Part shown: positions 62,318 to 64,000 of the stretch, piece after piece
Numbering within the stretch: position 1 is the first letter of the stretch
Layout of the letters: the number at the start of each line of letters is the position of its first letter
NCBI GenBank assembly: GCA_022385805.1
Contig: MU277675.1
Coordinates: 629,568 to 693,567, forward strand
Source: Pilatotrama ljubarskyi
Lineage: Eukaryota; Basidiomycota; Agaricomycetes; Polyporales; Polyporaceae
DNA: 64,000 nt
Direction: 5' to 3'
Translations under genes and position numbers: made by a program
The notes under the pieces: model-generated
Database searches by the model: none
What the model saw: only the letters and a program-made list of their open reading frames with translations
What the model was told of the DNA's origin: nothing

Positions 62318-63657
62318 TCATGAGTATCCCGACCGCATGTTGAGGTAGCGCACGATCATCTCGTATCTGCGGCCACCGATCAGCACACGACCACCCGCTT
62401 CTCGAAAGGACGGCAGAAAACTCACGTCAACATCGTCACCGCGCTATTCGGCACCGTCCGGACGAGGTTGACAGACAAGCCTCTATAGAGCGAGCGCCAG
62501 CCCTCGTTGACGATCATGCCCTTCGTCGTGCGGACGATGCCGCCGTACGTCTTAGGTGCCGGTTGCTCGCCCCCGCCCTCGGTGCCGAGCGTCGTGAGCG
62601 GCCGCTTTTGCGTCTGGAGCCGCGTCCGGACGACCTCGTGCGGGTAGGTCGCTATCGAGGCGGTCATCTTGGCGACTGCTGAGCACGCGAGGATCTGCCC
62701 CGGAGTGAGAGGCTCTGTACGCCCGCGGGCTGTAGTTGCCGAGCACGGTGAGCGGGGAGCGAGCGGTCGGACGTGAGTCACAGATGGAAGGGCGCTCACC
62801 GGCTATTCGTTTGAGGTATTCGTACAAAGGGAACTGCACCGCGACGTGCGTGATGCCCAGGAGGCTCGGGAGGAGGCCGCGAAAGAATGCCCGCCATCCT
62901 TCAGTCCGATAAATAGTCAAGGCTGCGTCTAGTGTATGTTTGTAGCGCACTTCATCTCGTGATTGTGTCTGGACGCCGGCACTATATGAGGCAGTGTCGT
63001 ATGAGCAGAGCGGGAGCACGCCACGCACCATGAAGCGGGTCTTGATGACCCATAGTGGATTAGTACAGATAGTGCTGGTCGCTCCGGCGGTCATGGCGGA
63101 CAGGATGTGGAGTGTCCAAGGATGCTCACGCGCCAGAGGCTGGTATCCCTTCACCTGTGCGGCGGGGTAGACGCGGCGGATCGCCTCGACCTCCCCCGGC
63201 GGACGTTCGCCAAAGTACCGCTTGATGCCGTCGTAGACCGCAAAGTAGATTGCCCAGGTGGGGAGGTAGCCGAGGATGGTGGGGCCGAGGCCGCGGTAGA
63301 GGCCGCGGAAGCCATCGTGCTTGAGGATGTCTTTGACGGTGGCTGGGAGACGTAGGGGCAAGGCAGGACGTACGTTGAGCGGGGAGAACTACGGGGAGGT
63401 GCGCCGCGCAGGGCGAGAGGATCTGAATGCCTCACCGACCACACCCAGGTATCCTTGCGCTGGATTGACGGCGCGCTGTGCCTGGAGCTTTGTCTTGATC
63501 ACGTCGAGGGGGCAGGTGGCGACGCTGGCGACGAGGCCGCCTCCTGCGCCAGCTGTTGTTGGGTGGAGATGGGGCGAGAGCGGGCAGGGTGAGAAGAGGG
63601 CTCGTGCAAGACCGCTCTGGGCTCACCGATCATGCTGTTTGCGCTCTGTGAAGGCAT
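62318..63657 (-). CDS. Mitochondrial carrier family transporter, NAD+/pyrimidine-nucleotide subgroup
   Basis: Six exons (63627-63657, 63436-63552, 63029-63342, 62800-62968, 62426-62714, 62318-62366) give 322 residues, the usual carrier length. The three signature repeats are intact: CPLDVIKTKLQ, NPLWVIKTRF and YPHEVVRTRLQ. Each is followed by its second helix, with GLYRGLGPTILGYLPTWAIY, FFRGLLPSLLGITHVAVQF and LYRGLSVNLVRTVPNSAV. The GYLPTWAIYF block is typical of the NAD+ (YIA6/NDT1) and pyrimidine-nucleotide (RIM2) carriers. By family it exchanges nucleotides across the inner mitochondrial membrane. Which of the two substrates it carries is not decided by what I can see. The last exon is 49 nt and ends YLNMRSGYS. 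Confidence 0.92.
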
Positions 63658-64000
63658 CCCTCGAGCTCGGGGCCGCTGGAAACGCGGCGGATGTGGAAGA
63701 AAGGCCTCGCTGCGTGCAGGGTCGCTCGCTGAAAGATGGTGTTTGCGGATGAGTTACGGCTAGAGATGACGAGCTACTCTATCTCAGCTCGAATCGAGTG
63801 GGGTACGGCTGAGCAAAATATCTCAAAGTGGCACAAGATCCAGCGCGGCGCCGGGTGTTTCCGGGCTCTCTCTCTTTCTCTCCCACCACCAGAGACCGCT
63901 CTGCTACGAGTCGAGGTTGTCATGCAGGAAGCAATTGCGTCGCACTGTCGACAAGGAAGGCGTGTTCGTAAGCAAGAGGCAGTTTTGGAGAGCTTACTCA
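63658..64000. other. Upstream region of the mitochondrial carrier gene
   Basis: This is the presumed promoter of the carrier gene, and on the minus strand part of it is purine-rich. No gene or distinct element is supported before the window ends. Confidence 0.45.

Overview
This window looks like nuclear DNA of a basidiomycete fungus, an agaricomycete and most probably a wood-decay polypore type. The evidence is GC-rich genes cut by many 45-75 nt GT-AG introns, pyrimidine-rich upstream regions, fungal P450s, agaricomycete-type seven-transmembrane proteins and a basidiomycete secreted protein family. No bacterial, plasmid or viral segment was recognised. All gene models were built by hand from reading frame, splice phase and family motifs, with no alignment or transcript support.

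Layout. 0-4 kb: a HAD-family phosphatase. 4-8 kb (minus): a RecQ helicase split into about 28 small exons. 8.1-12.7 kb: nothing recognisable. 12.7-14.4 kb (minus): a PAS-domain protein, divergent from TRM61 (15.2-18.7 kb), the catalytic subunit of tRNA m1A58 methyltransferase, which carries two unusually long introns. TRM61 runs tail-to-tail into RAD4/XPC (18.8-23.1 kb, minus). 23.9-25.0 kb (minus): a secreted protein with a Thr/Val tail. 26.4-27.1 kb (minus): a small mitochondrial-type coiled-coil protein sharing a 213-bp divergent promoter with POP1 (27.4-30.6 kb), the RNase P/MRP scaffold.

31-36.5 kb: two tandem cytochrome P450 genes with the same ten-exon structure. The first has a GA instead of GT splice donor just before its heme-cysteine exon and may be damaged. 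37-39.3 kb (minus): a DUF6534-like membrane protein, divergent from CDC123 (39.5-41.6 kb). 41.7-44.1 kb (minus): a secreted endonuclease/exonuclease/phosphatase-family protein. 44.7 kb: a DUF952 protein. 45.4 kb (minus): tRNA-Asp(GTC) with an 11-nt intron. 45.8-47.1 kb: a BTB-domain protein. 48.4-51.7 kb: two paralogous seven-TM genes facing each other around a 66-bp tandem repeat. 52.4-53.7 kb: an aldo/keto reductase. 53.9-54.7 kb: an intronless stand-alone indole-3-glycerol-phosphate synthase. 58.0-59.6 kb: a single-pass membrane protein. 62.3-63.7 kb (minus): a mitochondrial carrier.

Most genes are housekeeping functions in nucleotide-excision repair, helicase activity, tRNA processing and modification, and translation-factor assembly. 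They are interspersed with accessory genes (P450s, 7TM proteins, secreted proteins), and no coherent metabolic cluster is visible. The most useful oddities are the P450 splice-site lesion, the micro-exon structure of RecQ, the duplicated segment inside the TRM61 intron, the stand-alone IGPS and the tail-to-tail 7TM pair. I did not find a clearly new multi-gene system.
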